64,000 bases of DNA. It comes from Chryseobacterium sp. ISL-6 (lineage in GTDB: Bacteria > Bacteroidota > Bacteroidia > Flavobacteriales > Weeksellaceae). The notes beneath the pieces are model-generated. The model saw nothing but the letters and a program-made list of their open reading frames with translations, was not told the origin of the DNA and made no database searches. This document shows positions 45,550 through 53,745 of this stretch, one piece after another. The stretch is from positions 744,001-808,000 of the forward strand of contig NZ_JAGGPT010000006.1 in the NCBI RefSeq assembly GCF_018613715.1, given 5' to 3'. A program made the position numbers and the translations under genes. Position 1 is the first letter of the stretch, and the number at the start of each line of letters is the position of its first letter.

Positions 45550-45792
45550 CTTTAAATAGACCTTGTCTTTATTAGTTACAATCACGAAATTTCAGTTTAA
45601 ATTATATTTTTATACGGAGGTATTGCAAAATTAATGTATTATATTACTCGATTCTTAATTTTTTTCTATTATTAAAAAATATTAAATAATCACTATTTCC
45701 GGAATTGATTTATCGGGATAAATTCGTAAACAAAAGGGAGGTATTTTTAAACCCTCACTTTTTGATGGGTATTAACCAAATAGGAAATAGTA

Positions 45793-46593
45793 GTGAATTT
45801 TAAAAATGTTCATATCGGAAGTTTCATCAAGCAGAAATTTACAGAGTCAGAAATAGAGATTGACATCGTATGTAAATTCTTTAATTGTGCAGAGATGGAA
45901 ATAACGGAAATGTATGAAGCAAAAAGTATTAATACAGAGTTATTACTAGGGTGGAGCAAATTATTGAGGCATGATTTTTTTCGGATTTATTCTCATCATT
46001 TAATATTATTTGCCCCTGCTCAGGATACAGATCCTAAAAAAGCTGTACAAAAAAAAAGAAATGCTAGCAGTCCTGAATTTCGAAAAAATATTTATACCGT
46101 AGAAATTATAGATTTTATATTAGAGACGGTATCCAAAGGGCATAAAAGCAGACAACAGGTTATTAACGAATACGGGATACCCAAGACGACACTCTATAAA
46201 TGGATTGTGAAATATCAGCATCAGTATCAATGGACTGAGAATGAGCAGTATACTAGTGTTTCAATAGGCAAAAAAAGCTCCCCGGATTACAGGCTTATTT
46301 TATCAGATGTTCTAGAACAAAAGTTTCCGCATAAAAAAGAAACCTACAGATCAATTTTAGAGAAGGAGGAATTGTCCGCCCTTGATGTGATAAAGCTTAA
46401 CCGTAAAATCTTCGAAGGAGATCAAGACCGTAGCCAGCAAAGTCAAAAACATCGATCTTATGACAAGTCTGCTATTCTAGAAATTCTAGATTACCAAAAG
46501 AGACATGGCTTAAATAATACTCATGTAGCAATTCACTTTAATCTGAGTAGAAATACTGTTGCTAAATGGAAAAAAATATTTTTGAAAGAATAA
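45793..46593 (+). CDS. HTH protein of transposase/orphan type
   Basis: 266 residues from GTG 45793. The N-terminal 75 residues (IGSFIKQKFTESEIEIDIVCKFFNCAEMEITEMYEAKSINTELLLGWSKLLRHDFFRIYSHHLILFAP) form a module that I recall being common in Chryseobacterium relatives. Two helix-turn-helix segments follow: KSRQQVINEYGIPKTTLYKWIVKY (about residue 120) and NNTHVAIHFNLSRNTVAKWKKIF (C-terminus), both like transposase OrfA or resolvase HTHs. No catalytic DDE domain or partner ORF is present and no terminal repeats are seen, so it may be a regulator or a transposase relic. Confidence 0.65.
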   Translation: MNFKNVHIGSFIKQKFTESEIEIDIVCKFFNCAEMEITEMYEAKSINTELLLGWSKLLRHDFFRIYSHHLILFAPAQDTDPKKAVQKKRNASSPEFRKNIYTVEIIDFILETVSKGHKSRQQVINEYGIPKTTLYKWIVKYQHQYQWTENEQYTSVSIGKKSSPDYRLILSDVLEQKFPHKKETYRSILEKEELSALDVIKLNRKIFEGDQDRSQQSQKHRSYDKSAILEILDYQKRHGLNNTHVAIHFNLSRNTVAKWKKIFLKE

Positions 46594-46901
46594 ATGGCAC
46601 TATCTTGTTTTTTACAAATGGAAATTGTTGTGCCGAATAACACTACATATTAAAGCAATTGCCGTAAATAAAAATATAAACTATTTCCCAAAGACTGATA
46701 TATTTTCCTTCAATTGCAATAGTTTTTTTTTACCAAATGGCTTAAATCGAAATATTCTGTTTCTATGACATCATAAGAATAATCCCTCAGGAGAGTTTCT
46801 ATTGATACTCTTGACGGTGGATGTTCGAACTTCTTCCACTGGGATGAAGAAAAAAAGCGTCCATTCTGATATAGGATATTCAATCTTTGTACTATTATTG
46901 A

Positions 46902-46934
46902 TTAAGCCCGAAATTAATTTCGGGCTTAATTTTT
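46902..46934. terminator. Intrinsic terminator
   Basis: TTAAGCCCGAAATT and AATTTCGGGCTTAA are a perfect palindromic stem followed by TTTTT. No gene directly precedes it on plus; it may end a lost gene. Confidence 0.75.
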
Positions 46935-47171
46935 AAATACTTGATGATTAAGTTGTTGTATACCACAACTTATTCTGAATGCATTTTTAATTAGAGGGAA
47001 TCACGTAAAAAATGCTTTTTCATGGTTAATTGTTTTTAGAATTAGTTCAAAATTAATAAAAATATTTCATTATTAGAAGAATTAATTTATAAATAATCAA
47101 ATATTCATACTATTATGCAATATTTTGTAAATTTGCTTTTTCGAAATAATTTTTTTATCATTTGTGTTTTT

Positions 47172-47201
47172 ACCTCCCAATTATTGGGAGGTTTCTTTTT
47201 A
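47172..47201 (+). terminator. Intrinsic terminator
   Basis: ACCTCCCAA and TTGGGAGGT with a 3-base loop, followed by TTCTTTTTATTT. Confidence 0.8.
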
Positions 47202-48214
47202 TTTAATAAATTCAATGAAATTTCCAAACTTTTAAAATACAACATAACTATGGAGCAACTTAAGAATCTGGAAGGAACAGAAATGGGACAAACTCAAGCA
47301 CATGGATGAAATCCGCTACTAAAAAATTTTTACTCATTGAAAGTGATAAAATATCAAGGTTCTTTGTATTCCTTTTCAGAGGGACACATTATGTCAGTCG
47401 ACCATTGAACTTAAAGCAGAGAAATACGGGACATTTCCAGGAAAATAAAAGTCAACTAAAATAGGAATAAAACCAATCACTAATGCGCTACCTTGAATTA
47501 TATTTGGGCTACCTTATTCTATTAGGCTAATAAACTGACCCGTTTGATTAATGGTTAGATTAAGCCAAGTATAAGAAAGAACCAAAACCTAATTGTTCGA
47601 TAGCTTTCTTTGCTTATGGTATAAAGGACCAAACAGCTAAGCCTGCTGGCCACTGTAATACCCCTGAAGATTATAGAATACTTCATATAAGTATTTCCGA
47701 TAAGTAAAAGTATGATCACTAGAAATTCAATCTGAGGACCATCTTTTCGCCAAGATGAAATCATCTTCTTAGTATTAATGTAACTTAACCGTTTAAAATT
47801 AAAGTCTTAATGCCAATACAACTACTGTAAATGTTTTCATTATTTGCGGTTTATGTTTATTACTTATACTCTCCACAAAAGTAAATCCTCTCAAAGAAAT
47901 ATTCGTTGAACTAATTCAAGAAAATCAGTGGATCAGTGAAACCGGCAGGATAAATTGTTAAACAGTATCAGATCTAGTCAGTGATTCCCAATGTTCAGAT
48001 ATTGCACCCTTCTATGTGCAAAGAAATGAAGTTAATGCCAATATATACGGGGATATGTGGAATATCCCACGAAAAAAACTGCAACTGTATTCGCCAATCA
48101 GGCTGTGGTAGCAGCAGCGGTATCGACGAATGGTGTTGCACCGATTTTCCGCACAAAGACTTTCCCGACCTCAGGAGGGTGTGTCTTTGTGCCGACCACT
48201 ATTTAGCAGCAAGG

Positions 48215-49021
48215 TTATACTTTGATCGGTTGACTACGAAAATCTTTTAGGTTTAAGAAAAACCCCCTGTTTTCGGTCATCCCATTTCGGAATAAGTTCC
48301 ATAAAAGAGAAGATCCCATTTGTGCCAATGCCGAATTGATATATAAATCCTGTTTTTCCAATGCTTCAGCCAATGAACAGCTTGGCGTATCGTCTTCGGA
48401 TTCAGATTTTTTTAGGAGTTCTCCAAATTCCTCGGTAACAAAAGGCAGATGGGCAACTGTTTCATATTTATTGGAATTGGGTTGCTTAATTTCCCCAATT
48501 GTTTGCAGGATAACCTGTCCTGTAAACTTTGCGTTACCGAAATCCATCCAATATTTTGAGGTGTTGCGGTACGCCCATTGATTATTAATCCCTTTCAAAA
48601 TTTCTGCAATTTCAAAACGTGCGCTTACACTGTCTAGGCAGGAAATATAAATATTTGCCTGTGCATTTTCAGGGTGTTTACCTAAAGCATTTTTTTGAAA
48701 TTTAATGCTTTCAGCTTTCCAGTTTGTGCCTGACCACCTGTTTGCACGGTTGATTAATGCAACAGATTTATATAAACCTTCTTCACTTTGTGCAAAACGT
48801 TGTCTGCCTAAATTAGCTTCCGTTATCCTATCATCATCCCACAACCTCACGGACAAACCAGCATGCCCCAATTCAATTAAACTATGATTCATTTCAAGCA
48901 AAGCGGTTAATACCTTTGAACCTGTTCCGCCTGCACCAATTAAATTGATTTCAATTGGATTAGTCGGATTCAGTAGGTAGTTATCTGTAAAGTGGACTCT
49001 TGTTTTTTGGGGTGTTATCAT
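48215..49021 (-). CDS. PRTRC system ThiF-family protein (E1-like activating enzyme)
   Basis: 268 residues. A Rossmann-type ATP-binding domain starts with LIGAGGTGSK (residues 27-36). E1 landmarks follow: WDDDRITEANLGRQRF (61-76), and SCLDSV (127-132), equivalent to the CxD motif of ThiF/MoeB proteins. PSCSLAEALEKQD (Cys215) occupies the position of the catalytic cysteine that accepts the ubiquitin-like protein. It would adenylate the C-terminal glycine of PRTRC C and pass it to the E2-like PRTRC B. The ATG overlaps the stop of the B gene (ATGA), so the two are translationally coupled. It is the last gene of the operon. Biochemistry is inferred from family; the motif reading is direct. Confidence 0.9.
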   Translation of the reverse strand: MITPQKTRVHFTDNYLLNPTNPIEINLIGAGGTGSKVLTALLEMNHSLIELGHAGLSVRLWDDDRITEANLGRQRFAQSEEGLYKSVALINRANRWSGTNWKAESIKFQKNALGKHPENAQANIYISCLDSVSARFEIAEILKGINNQWAYRNTSKYWMDFGNAKFTGQVILQTIGEIKQPNSNKYETVAHLPFVTEEFGELLKKSESEDDTPSCSLAEALEKQDLYINSALAQMGSSLLWNLFRNGMTENRGFFLNLKDFRSQPIKV

Positions 49022-49743
49022 CGCAGTATATTTTTTAAGGTTTTGTTGGTTTTTACTAATACATCTTTAGGGAAAGGCTTATTGGTGTTGATTAACTTTT
49101 TCCAAGTACTTACAGCGTTTCCCTTTATGGGATTATGTCCGCCCATTAAGTGGCTGAAAAAAGAGTTAAAAAAATAGTTTTCCCAAGCGGTGGTAAATTC
49201 TTCTAGTGATGACGTTTTCTTAATCCTGACATCTACCGTTCCCATGCATACCACACCATCTGAATAAACGTTGAAAAATGGCGCGTGATAAAGCATTGTT
49301 TTTTCCGTAGGTCTGCTAACCGTTTTAAGCGCATACACAGAAAGTTTGTTGCGGTTCGCTACCCACAGCATAGGGGGAACATTAACTTTTCCATTTGGGA
49401 CACCTAAATTTTCCACAAAAAACATATCCCTGCACTGCGCTTTGCTGTACCATATTACAATACCATTATGTATGGGGTCAATTTGTAAAATATGACTGCC
49501 AATAATACCATTTGATTTTAAAAAAGGCTTTTTATCATCGCTTTCTATTTTTAGCGATTTAGCTAAAACATTTGCTTCCCTGACCGTTAAGGGGTGGGCA
49601 TTAATTAAATTACCGTGTTTATCCATATCGAATGATTCTACATAGCAATCGGGATGTGTTGATAATGTTTGATAAAAAATCAATGCCGATTTAGGATGAT
49701 ACAATGTTCCGAAGTTTTCTGTAAGGTCAGTGAAAGTGTTCAT
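49018..49743 (-). CDS. PRTRC system protein B (prokaryotic E2-like, family D)
   Basis: 241 residues, no signal peptide. The E2-like core is recognisable at APFFNVYSDGVVCMGTVDV (residues 154-172), where Cys166 fits the active-site cysteine of the Prok-E2_D group, followed by TAWENYFFNSFFSHLMGGHNPIKG. The N-terminal half (LYHPKSALIFYQ..., LTVREANVLAKSL, IVIWYSKAQCRDMFF) matches PRTRC protein B. It should receive the ubiquitin-like protein from the E1/ThiF encoded next. It overlaps the upstream 394-residue gene by 17 bases. Confidence 0.88.
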   Translation of the reverse strand: MNTFTDLTENFGTLYHPKSALIFYQTLSTHPDCYVESFDMDKHGNLINAHPLTVREANVLAKSLKIESDDKKPFLKSNGIIGSHILQIDPIHNGIVIWYSKAQCRDMFFVENLGVPNGKVNVPPMLWVANRNKLSVYALKTVSRPTEKTMLYHAPFFNVYSDGVVCMGTVDVRIKKTSSLEEFTTAWENYFFNSFFSHLMGGHNPIKGNAVSTWKKLINTNKPFPKDVLVKTNKTLKNILR

Positions 49744-50911
49744 TTTTTTGTTTTTTATAGGTGTTAAGCGAATAAATCAATTCATCCAATAAATCAAACA
49801 GTCGATTTTCAAAATTCAGATTGTTGTCTGTCAATGGACTTCCGTCAAAACATTTGAAGATTGTGGGCTCATTAAGTTCGCTGTATTCGTTAAACTCATT
49901 GTTAATACATTCGGAAAGGCTTTCAGAGAGCCAACCGCTACTATCTGCCCAAAAGGAAATGTATTTTTCCATCGATACACATTCTTGCTCGTAATTGTCC
50001 TCGTCTTCGGCATTCATGTGTTTTGCATTTCTAAAAATGCTTTCGGCAGGATATAGCGTATAAAGTGAAAAGGCTTCTTTTGCTACTTTCAGGCAGTCGG
50101 TGTCAAATTCGTCACCCACTTTGAAATGATTTAAGCGGTGTTCAAATACCGCTAAATTTTTGCGGCTAAACATTTTTTGTTCCATTTGCTCACCTACCCA
50201 TTCCGCCTGTTTGAGTTCGTCTTTGCAGTTTTGGTTGCCCTCCTGCTCATTATCTTGCTCTATCCAATCACCCATCATTTCGTACTGCCAAAATAAGTAA
50301 CTGCCTTCCTGACGGTAGTACGGGATATCTGCTACATGATATAAATAACTGCAAACGGAGAGTAGTAAAAGAGCCGTTTTCCTTCTTCTTTTATCTTTAA
50401 GCATTGTAAAGAGTGGAAGTACGGGGATATAGTACAGGGTTAATCCTGTGTTGCAACATTCCTGTGTCATCAGAAAAGTTTTGTTCTTTTCCTGCACCAA
50501 TTGTAAACTTTCCAGATTCTGAACTTTGTTTTTTAACTTGATTTTAGTGTCCCATATGGAAAGTGCTATATTGTAAGGATAAGAAAAATGCCCTGTTTCT
50601 ATTCGTTCAATTCCGTAGTGTTTTGTAAGTTTGGAGAGGGATAGATAAAAATCCCTCTCCGCTTTAGCTGTTTTCATACAGGGTTGTACGGTTTCTGTTT
50701 CTTTCAGTCTTGGCAGGAATGAAGTCTTTAGAAAACCATTGGAAGCATGGCCATCGGTAACGATTTCCTTTTGTCTTTCCTGATTTCCTGCGCATCTTTT
50801 GTACGCCCCATCCAATGTGCAAATTCCTGAAGCTGTCGGTTCAACTGTCGGCTCTTTTTTTCCTCGGGTGTTTTTACTGTTCCCGATATGATATGTTGTT
50901 GCATGATTCAT
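49727..50911 (-). CDS. Unknown protein inside the PRTRC cassette (possibly PRTRC F-like)
   Basis: 394 residues. The N-terminal 60 are hydrophilic and look disordered. The middle contains a helical region with NIALSIWDTKIKLKNKVQNLESLQLVQEKN and a hydrophobic stretch LYYIPVLPLFTMLKD...TALLLLSVCSYLYHVADIPYYRQ. The C-terminal half is acidic (DWIEQDNEQEGNQ, NAEDEDNYEQE). I cannot assign a domain. Its place between proteins C and B suggests that it is a system component, perhaps a diverged protein F or the substrate/adaptor. Spacing of 18 bp to C and overlap with B support one operon. Confidence 0.6.
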   Translation of the reverse strand: MNHATTYHIGNSKNTRGKKEPTVEPTASGICTLDGAYKRCAGNQERQKEIVTDGHASNGFLKTSFLPRLKETETVQPCMKTAKAERDFYLSLSKLTKHYGIERIETGHFSYPYNIALSIWDTKIKLKNKVQNLESLQLVQEKNKTFLMTQECCNTGLTLYYIPVLPLFTMLKDKRRRKTALLLLSVCSYLYHVADIPYYRQEGSYLFWQYEMMGDWIEQDNEQEGNQNCKDELKQAEWVGEQMEQKMFSRKNLAVFEHRLNHFKVGDEFDTDCLKVAKEAFSLYTLYPAESIFRNAKHMNAEDEDNYEQECVSMEKYISFWADSSGWLSESLSECINNEFNEYSELNEPTIFKCFDGSPLTDNNLNFENRLFDLLDELIYSLNTYKKQKNEHFH

Positions 50912-50928
50912 TTTTTTTGAATTTTTAG

Positions 50929-51147
50929 TTAACCTTTTGTTCCCATTACACTTTCAAAACTGTACTGCATAGTATCATTTTTAATCTGCGGTGCTGATAT
51001 TTTCGCAGTTGTCAGTATAGGGTAGGTATTTGAATAGAAATTGAGTACAGTCTCAACAGTCCACTTTGGTTCAGGGTCGGTCAATTTGATTTCCTGACCT
51101 TTATCTTTGAGTATAAACACTCGCTCTAATTGCGTTGCTAATAGCAT
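50929..51147 (-). CDS. PRTRC system protein C (ubiquitin-like protein)
   Basis: 72 residues from ATG 51147. The longer open frame upstream of this is an overlap with gene E in another frame and has a basic, non-family sequence. The product reads ATQLERVFILKDKGQEIKL, DPEPKWTVETVLNFYSNTYPIL, and ends MQYSFESVMGTKG. This matches PRTRC protein C, which belongs to the prokaryotic ubiquitin-like (Prok_Ub) group: a small beta-grasp fold with a conserved C-terminal GTKG. The terminal glycine would be activated by the ThiF protein. It is the likely modifier of the pathway. Confidence 0.88.
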   Translation of the reverse strand: MLLATQLERVFILKDKGQEIKLTDPEPKWTVETVLNFYSNTYPILTTAKISAPQIKNDTMQYSFESVMGTKG

Positions 51148-51169
51148 AGTTTGATTTTTATTTAATACT

Positions 51170-51793
51170 TTAATTCGTCTTCCTCCTCGTCTTCGTCGTC
51201 CACGTCCCCACTGCATAATTGGGGTAAAGTGCCTCTTTTTCGGGTTCGGGTTTTTCTTCCTGTGGTTCGGATGTGAAGTTAAAAAGGCTCGGTGCAAGGA
51301 ACTTTTCAAGTTCTCCCATGCGCTTACGAATTGCTTCTGAATGCTCAGGAAAGTCACCGATTTTTGGTAACGCCGTCCATGATTCTTTGTATTTTCGTTC
51401 TTTTTCGAGGTCAGCAGACTTTGACATGGCTTCCTGAAATTTTTGGTCCTTTCTGTCTTTTTCCTTTTTCTCCTTATCGGTTTTTTCCTTTTCCATTGCT
51501 GATTGTTTTTTAGATTCCTCTAATTGTTTCATAAAGGACTCCATATTAACCATCAAGCCCGAAGCAGTACGGAGCGGGGTAGTTATATTTTCAAAAAAAC
51601 CGTTATCAAGGTCTTCGGCTGTCCCCCTTAAATTAAGAGGGACTATTAAATGTTTGGCATTATCGCCACACGTTTCGTTTTGGAGCAATACCGATACTAT
51701 CCAATTGCTTTCTGCGCCCTTTTTTATCGTGATTTGTAAGTCACCTTTGATATTCATTTGCGCTATCTGATTGAAAAAATTAGTCGATTCCAT
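51170..51793 (-). CDS. PRTRC system protein E
   Basis: 207 residues. The N-terminus (FFNQIAQMNIKGDLQITIKKGAESNWIVSVLLQNE) and LIVPLNLRGTAEDLDNGFFENITTPL match PRTRC protein E. The middle (about residues 80-140) is a highly charged Lys/Glu-rich coiled-coil-like segment (EKEKTDKEKKEKDRKDQKF). The C-terminus is Pro/Glu-rich (EPQEEKPEPEKEA). Molecular role unknown. It overlaps the upstream gene by 14 bases and precedes protein C by 22. Confidence 0.85.
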   Translation of the reverse strand: MESTNFFNQIAQMNIKGDLQITIKKGAESNWIVSVLLQNETCGDNAKHLIVPLNLRGTAEDLDNGFFENITTPLRTASGLMVNMESFMKQLEESKKQSAMEKEKTDKEKKEKDRKDQKFQEAMSKSADLEKERKYKESWTALPKIGDFPEHSEAIRKRMGELEKFLAPSLFNFTSEPQEEKPEPEKEALYPNYAVGTWTTKTRRKTN

Positions 51794-52178
51794 AATTGAG
51801 GATTATTTTTTTAGTAATTAAGTTGATAATACTTTCTTCGTTATGTCCTATGGCACGTAGACGTTTTTCATAACTTGCCATATTTTCAGTATACTCTGCT
51901 CTGCCTTCTTCTCCACGCAGAATAAGCAGGTGTGTATTCCAATCGGGAAAAGCATTTTCAATTATTTTGTTGAGCTTTTCAGCGTATTTTCTTTCCTGCT
52001 CCTGACTTTCTTTTGGAAAACCAATTTTAGCATACGTTGCCAGTACGTGCCAATAATGTCTTGAACTACATTTATCGGCTTTTCTGTGTGCTTTTACATA
52101 TTCATTAAAAAGCCAGTTCGCAAATGCATTATTTTCGTCGTGTTCCATGTCAGTGGATTTTAGTGTGCCCATTTTCAT
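51780..52178 (-). CDS. Hypothetical protein in PRTRC operon
   Basis: 132 residues from ATG 52178, which overlaps the previous stop as ATGA; the longer frame has no family support. Soluble, mostly helical: NNAFANWLFNEYVKAHRKADKCSSRHYWHVLATYAKIGFPK, then KLNKIIENAFPDWNTHLLILRGEEGRAEY and a C-terminal helix. No recognised family. Coupled genes on both sides make it part of the operon. Confidence 0.6.
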   Translation of the reverse strand: MKMGTLKSTDMEHDENNAFANWLFNEYVKAHRKADKCSSRHYWHVLATYAKIGFPKESQEQERKYAEKLNKIIENAFPDWNTHLLILRGEEGRAEYTENMASYEKRLRAIGHNEESIINLITKKIILNYGID

Positions 52179-52396
52179 TTTTTTTGATTTTTTAATAGTG
52201 GTCTGTTGCCAATACATTGATAATTTACTTTGTAACCATTGCTTTCGATGATACCCTCCAATAGATTTCTTGCGCTACTGGCATCCCAATCGTCACTTTT
52301 GGTCATTTCCAAATAGTGTAGTCTTTCAAACTCTTTTATCATTCTTGCAATGATAGAAAGTGCCCTGTATTCGGTTTTGTCTGCTAAATTGCTCAT
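52175..52396 (-). CDS. Small hypothetical protein in PRTRC operon
   Basis: 73 residues from ATG 52396, which overlaps the upstream stop (ATGA), so coupled translation is likely. Reads SNLADKTEYRALSIIARMI, then ERLHYLEMTKSDDWDASSARNLLEGIIESNGYKVNY. Helical, no recognised family. It couples to the next gene by another ATGA. Confidence 0.6.
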   Translation of the reverse strand: MSNLADKTEYRALSIIARMIKEFERLHYLEMTKSDDWDASSARNLLEGIIESNGYKVNYQCIGNRPLLKNQKK

Positions 52397-53010
52397 GTCA
52401 AATTTTTTGATTTTAACTTTAAGAGTTTTTCGTATAAATCTTTCCAATAGTTCTGTCGCTCCCCATCCGTTGGGATGGATGGAGTATGCTGTAGGTCTTT
52501 AAAATCCCTCGCTTGTCTTATTGCTTCTTTAAGGTTGGTTACTTCTAACTGTTTCCCGTTTAGATCGGTTACTTTCATCACTGTAGGTTTAATGTTAAAA
52601 TGTTCTTCTAACCCGCTTTTTCTTGGGATAAATTTTTCAATAAGAAGCTTTGCTTTTCGATTGATGCGCTCAGCATACTGTTGTGCTTCCTTCTTGGTTC
52701 TGCATATTCCACTATTAACTTTCCAGGTTACTTTTGTTTTATGGACGAATGGCGGTGTATTGAATGCGTTGTAAGTTGTTCCCAAAATCTCAACATCACG
52801 TTTCACCTGTACTACCACTAGATAATTTACATTTTCACCTATTTCGCTATAGGAGGTAGATAAGAGCAGATTGTCCTTTTCATCAATAATTTGGAATTTT
52901 TCATAATCTGGGTCATGGAGTATGATTTTGAATAAATCATCTATGATGAATGTCCCATCAAGTAAAACCCGTTCCTCATATTTTTTGTACTTTATAATTC
53001 CGATTTTCAT
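52393..53010 (-). CDS. Hypothetical protein in PRTRC operon
   Basis: 205 residues, soluble. Beta-rich first half (IIKYKKYEERVLLDGTFIIDDLFKIILHDPDYEKFQIIDEKDNLLLS), helical second half with KKEAQQYAERINRKAKLLIEKF and a positively charged end. No family recognised. It starts 5 bases after the 138-residue gene. Could be nucleic-acid binding from its charge, but that is speculation. Confidence 0.6.
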   Translation of the reverse strand: MKIGIIKYKKYEERVLLDGTFIIDDLFKIILHDPDYEKFQIIDEKDNLLLSTSYSEIGENVNYLVVVQVKRDVEILGTTYNAFNTPPFVHKTKVTWKVNSGICRTKKEAQQYAERINRKAKLLIEKFIPRKSGLEEHFNIKPTVMKVTDLNGKQLEVTNLKEAIRQARDFKDLQHTPSIPTDGERQNYWKDLYEKLLKLKSKNLT

Positions 53011-53014
53011 ATTT

Positions 53015-53431
53015 TCAATTCTTATCTTTGTTGTCTGGCCTGATTAAGATCAATTTTGCTTCTCCAAAAAGTAGGTGTATTGCCTGACGCAATTTGTGGT
53101 TGCACTCCGGTTTTTCGGTATACTCAACAAGACAATAAATCGTAAACAATGCTTCATATCCGTCAAATAACTGGTCAGCAAACCAGCGGTGGTTTCTGTG
53201 TAGCCTGTTACCATATTTTTTTAAAAACTGATCTATGTTCGTAACCAACTGGAACCAAAAATTATGTGTTACCAATGTGGCTTTCCAGTTGTATCTGATT
53301 TTCTGTTCGTCTTTTAGAAAGTGCTGTATTTCCAGTTCCATAAAAAGAGTAATGTTGGGTAGCTCTTCGGGAAGTAAGTCAGCAAGGAATTTTCCTTTTT
53401 CAACGTTGTTCATTTTTTCTAAACTTTTCAT
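53015..53431 (-). CDS. Hypothetical protein in PRTRC operon
   Basis: 138 residues, helical: EKGKFLADLLPEELPNITLFMELEIQHFL, NWKATLVTHNFWFQLVTNIDQFLKKYGNRLHRNHRWFADQLFDGYEALFTIYCLVEY and ending LLFGEAKLILIRPDNKDKN. No membrane segment despite many aromatics. No recognised family. ATG 53431 lies 14 bases after the previous stop; an internal ATG at 53413 is possible. Confidence 0.6.
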   Translation of the reverse strand: MKSLEKMNNVEKGKFLADLLPEELPNITLFMELEIQHFLKDEQKIRYNWKATLVTHNFWFQLVTNIDQFLKKYGNRLHRNHRWFADQLFDGYEALFTIYCLVEYTEKPECNHKLRQAIHLLFGEAKLILIRPDNKDKN

Positions 53432-53444
53432 TTCGTTGTTTTTG

Positions 53445-53693
53445 TTATAAATAAACTTTGAGTTTTTTCGATTCCATCAAGTTTGACGGGGTTAGCGGTT
53501 TCCATTGTTCAGCCATTTCACACAGGATGGCGTGGTAAATAATCTTGGCTGTCCTGTAGCTGTCTTCCTCTTCGGCTTCGTAATTCAAAACACCGCTATC
53601 TATGGCCTTCATAAATAATCTCGCGATTTCGGATTTGGGTGGATTTATATCCAATAGTTCTTTAAGCTTTTCTGTTAACTGCGCGTTGTTCAT
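53445..53693 (-). CDS. Small hypothetical protein in PRTRC operon
   Basis: 82 residues, acidic and helical (AQLTEKLKELLDINPPKSEIARLFMKAIDSGVLNYEAEEEDSYRTAKIIYHAILCEMAEQW). No recognised family. It sits 52 bases after the DUF932 gene and 14 before the next gene on the same strand. Confidence 0.6.
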   Translation of the reverse strand: MNNAQLTEKLKELLDINPPKSEIARLFMKAIDSGVLNYEAEEEDSYRTAKIIYHAILCEMAEQWKPLTPSNLMESKKLKVYL

Positions 53694-53745
53694 ATCATGG
53701 GATTTTAAATGGCAACCACCTTGTCAGGCGGTTGCCTGTGGTTGG

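Larger units (their letters stand above)
46594..48214. other. 1.6-kb gene-poor region
   Basis: No supported gene. It holds two hairpin terminators (listed), and short frames that I do not trust: 47115-47309 runs through a terminator; 47555-47764 (minus) is a short hydrophobic frame; 47981-48250 lacks any family. In the frame ending at 48205, KKTATVFANQAVVAAAVST with an FPTSGGCVFVPTTI end could be a relic of a small exported protein. The left boundary of the mobile element to the right may lie here, but no attachment repeat was found by eye. Confidence 0.4.

Noticed and set aside
45793..46593. Complete insertion sequence
   Set aside because: No DDE catalytic domain, no second ORF and no terminal inverted repeats were found around the HTH gene.
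47115..47309. 64-codon open frame
   Set aside because: It runs straight through a strong hairpin terminator at 47172-47201 and has no family resemblance.
47981..48250. 89-codon Cys-rich plus-strand frame
   Set aside because: Overlaps the end of the ThiF gene on the other strand, and another frame gives a more protein-like reading; no reliable evidence for either.
50929..51357. Longer 142-codon version of the PRTRC C gene
   Set aside because: The first 70 codons overlap gene E in another frame and are basic, unrelated sequence; the family starts at ATG 51147.
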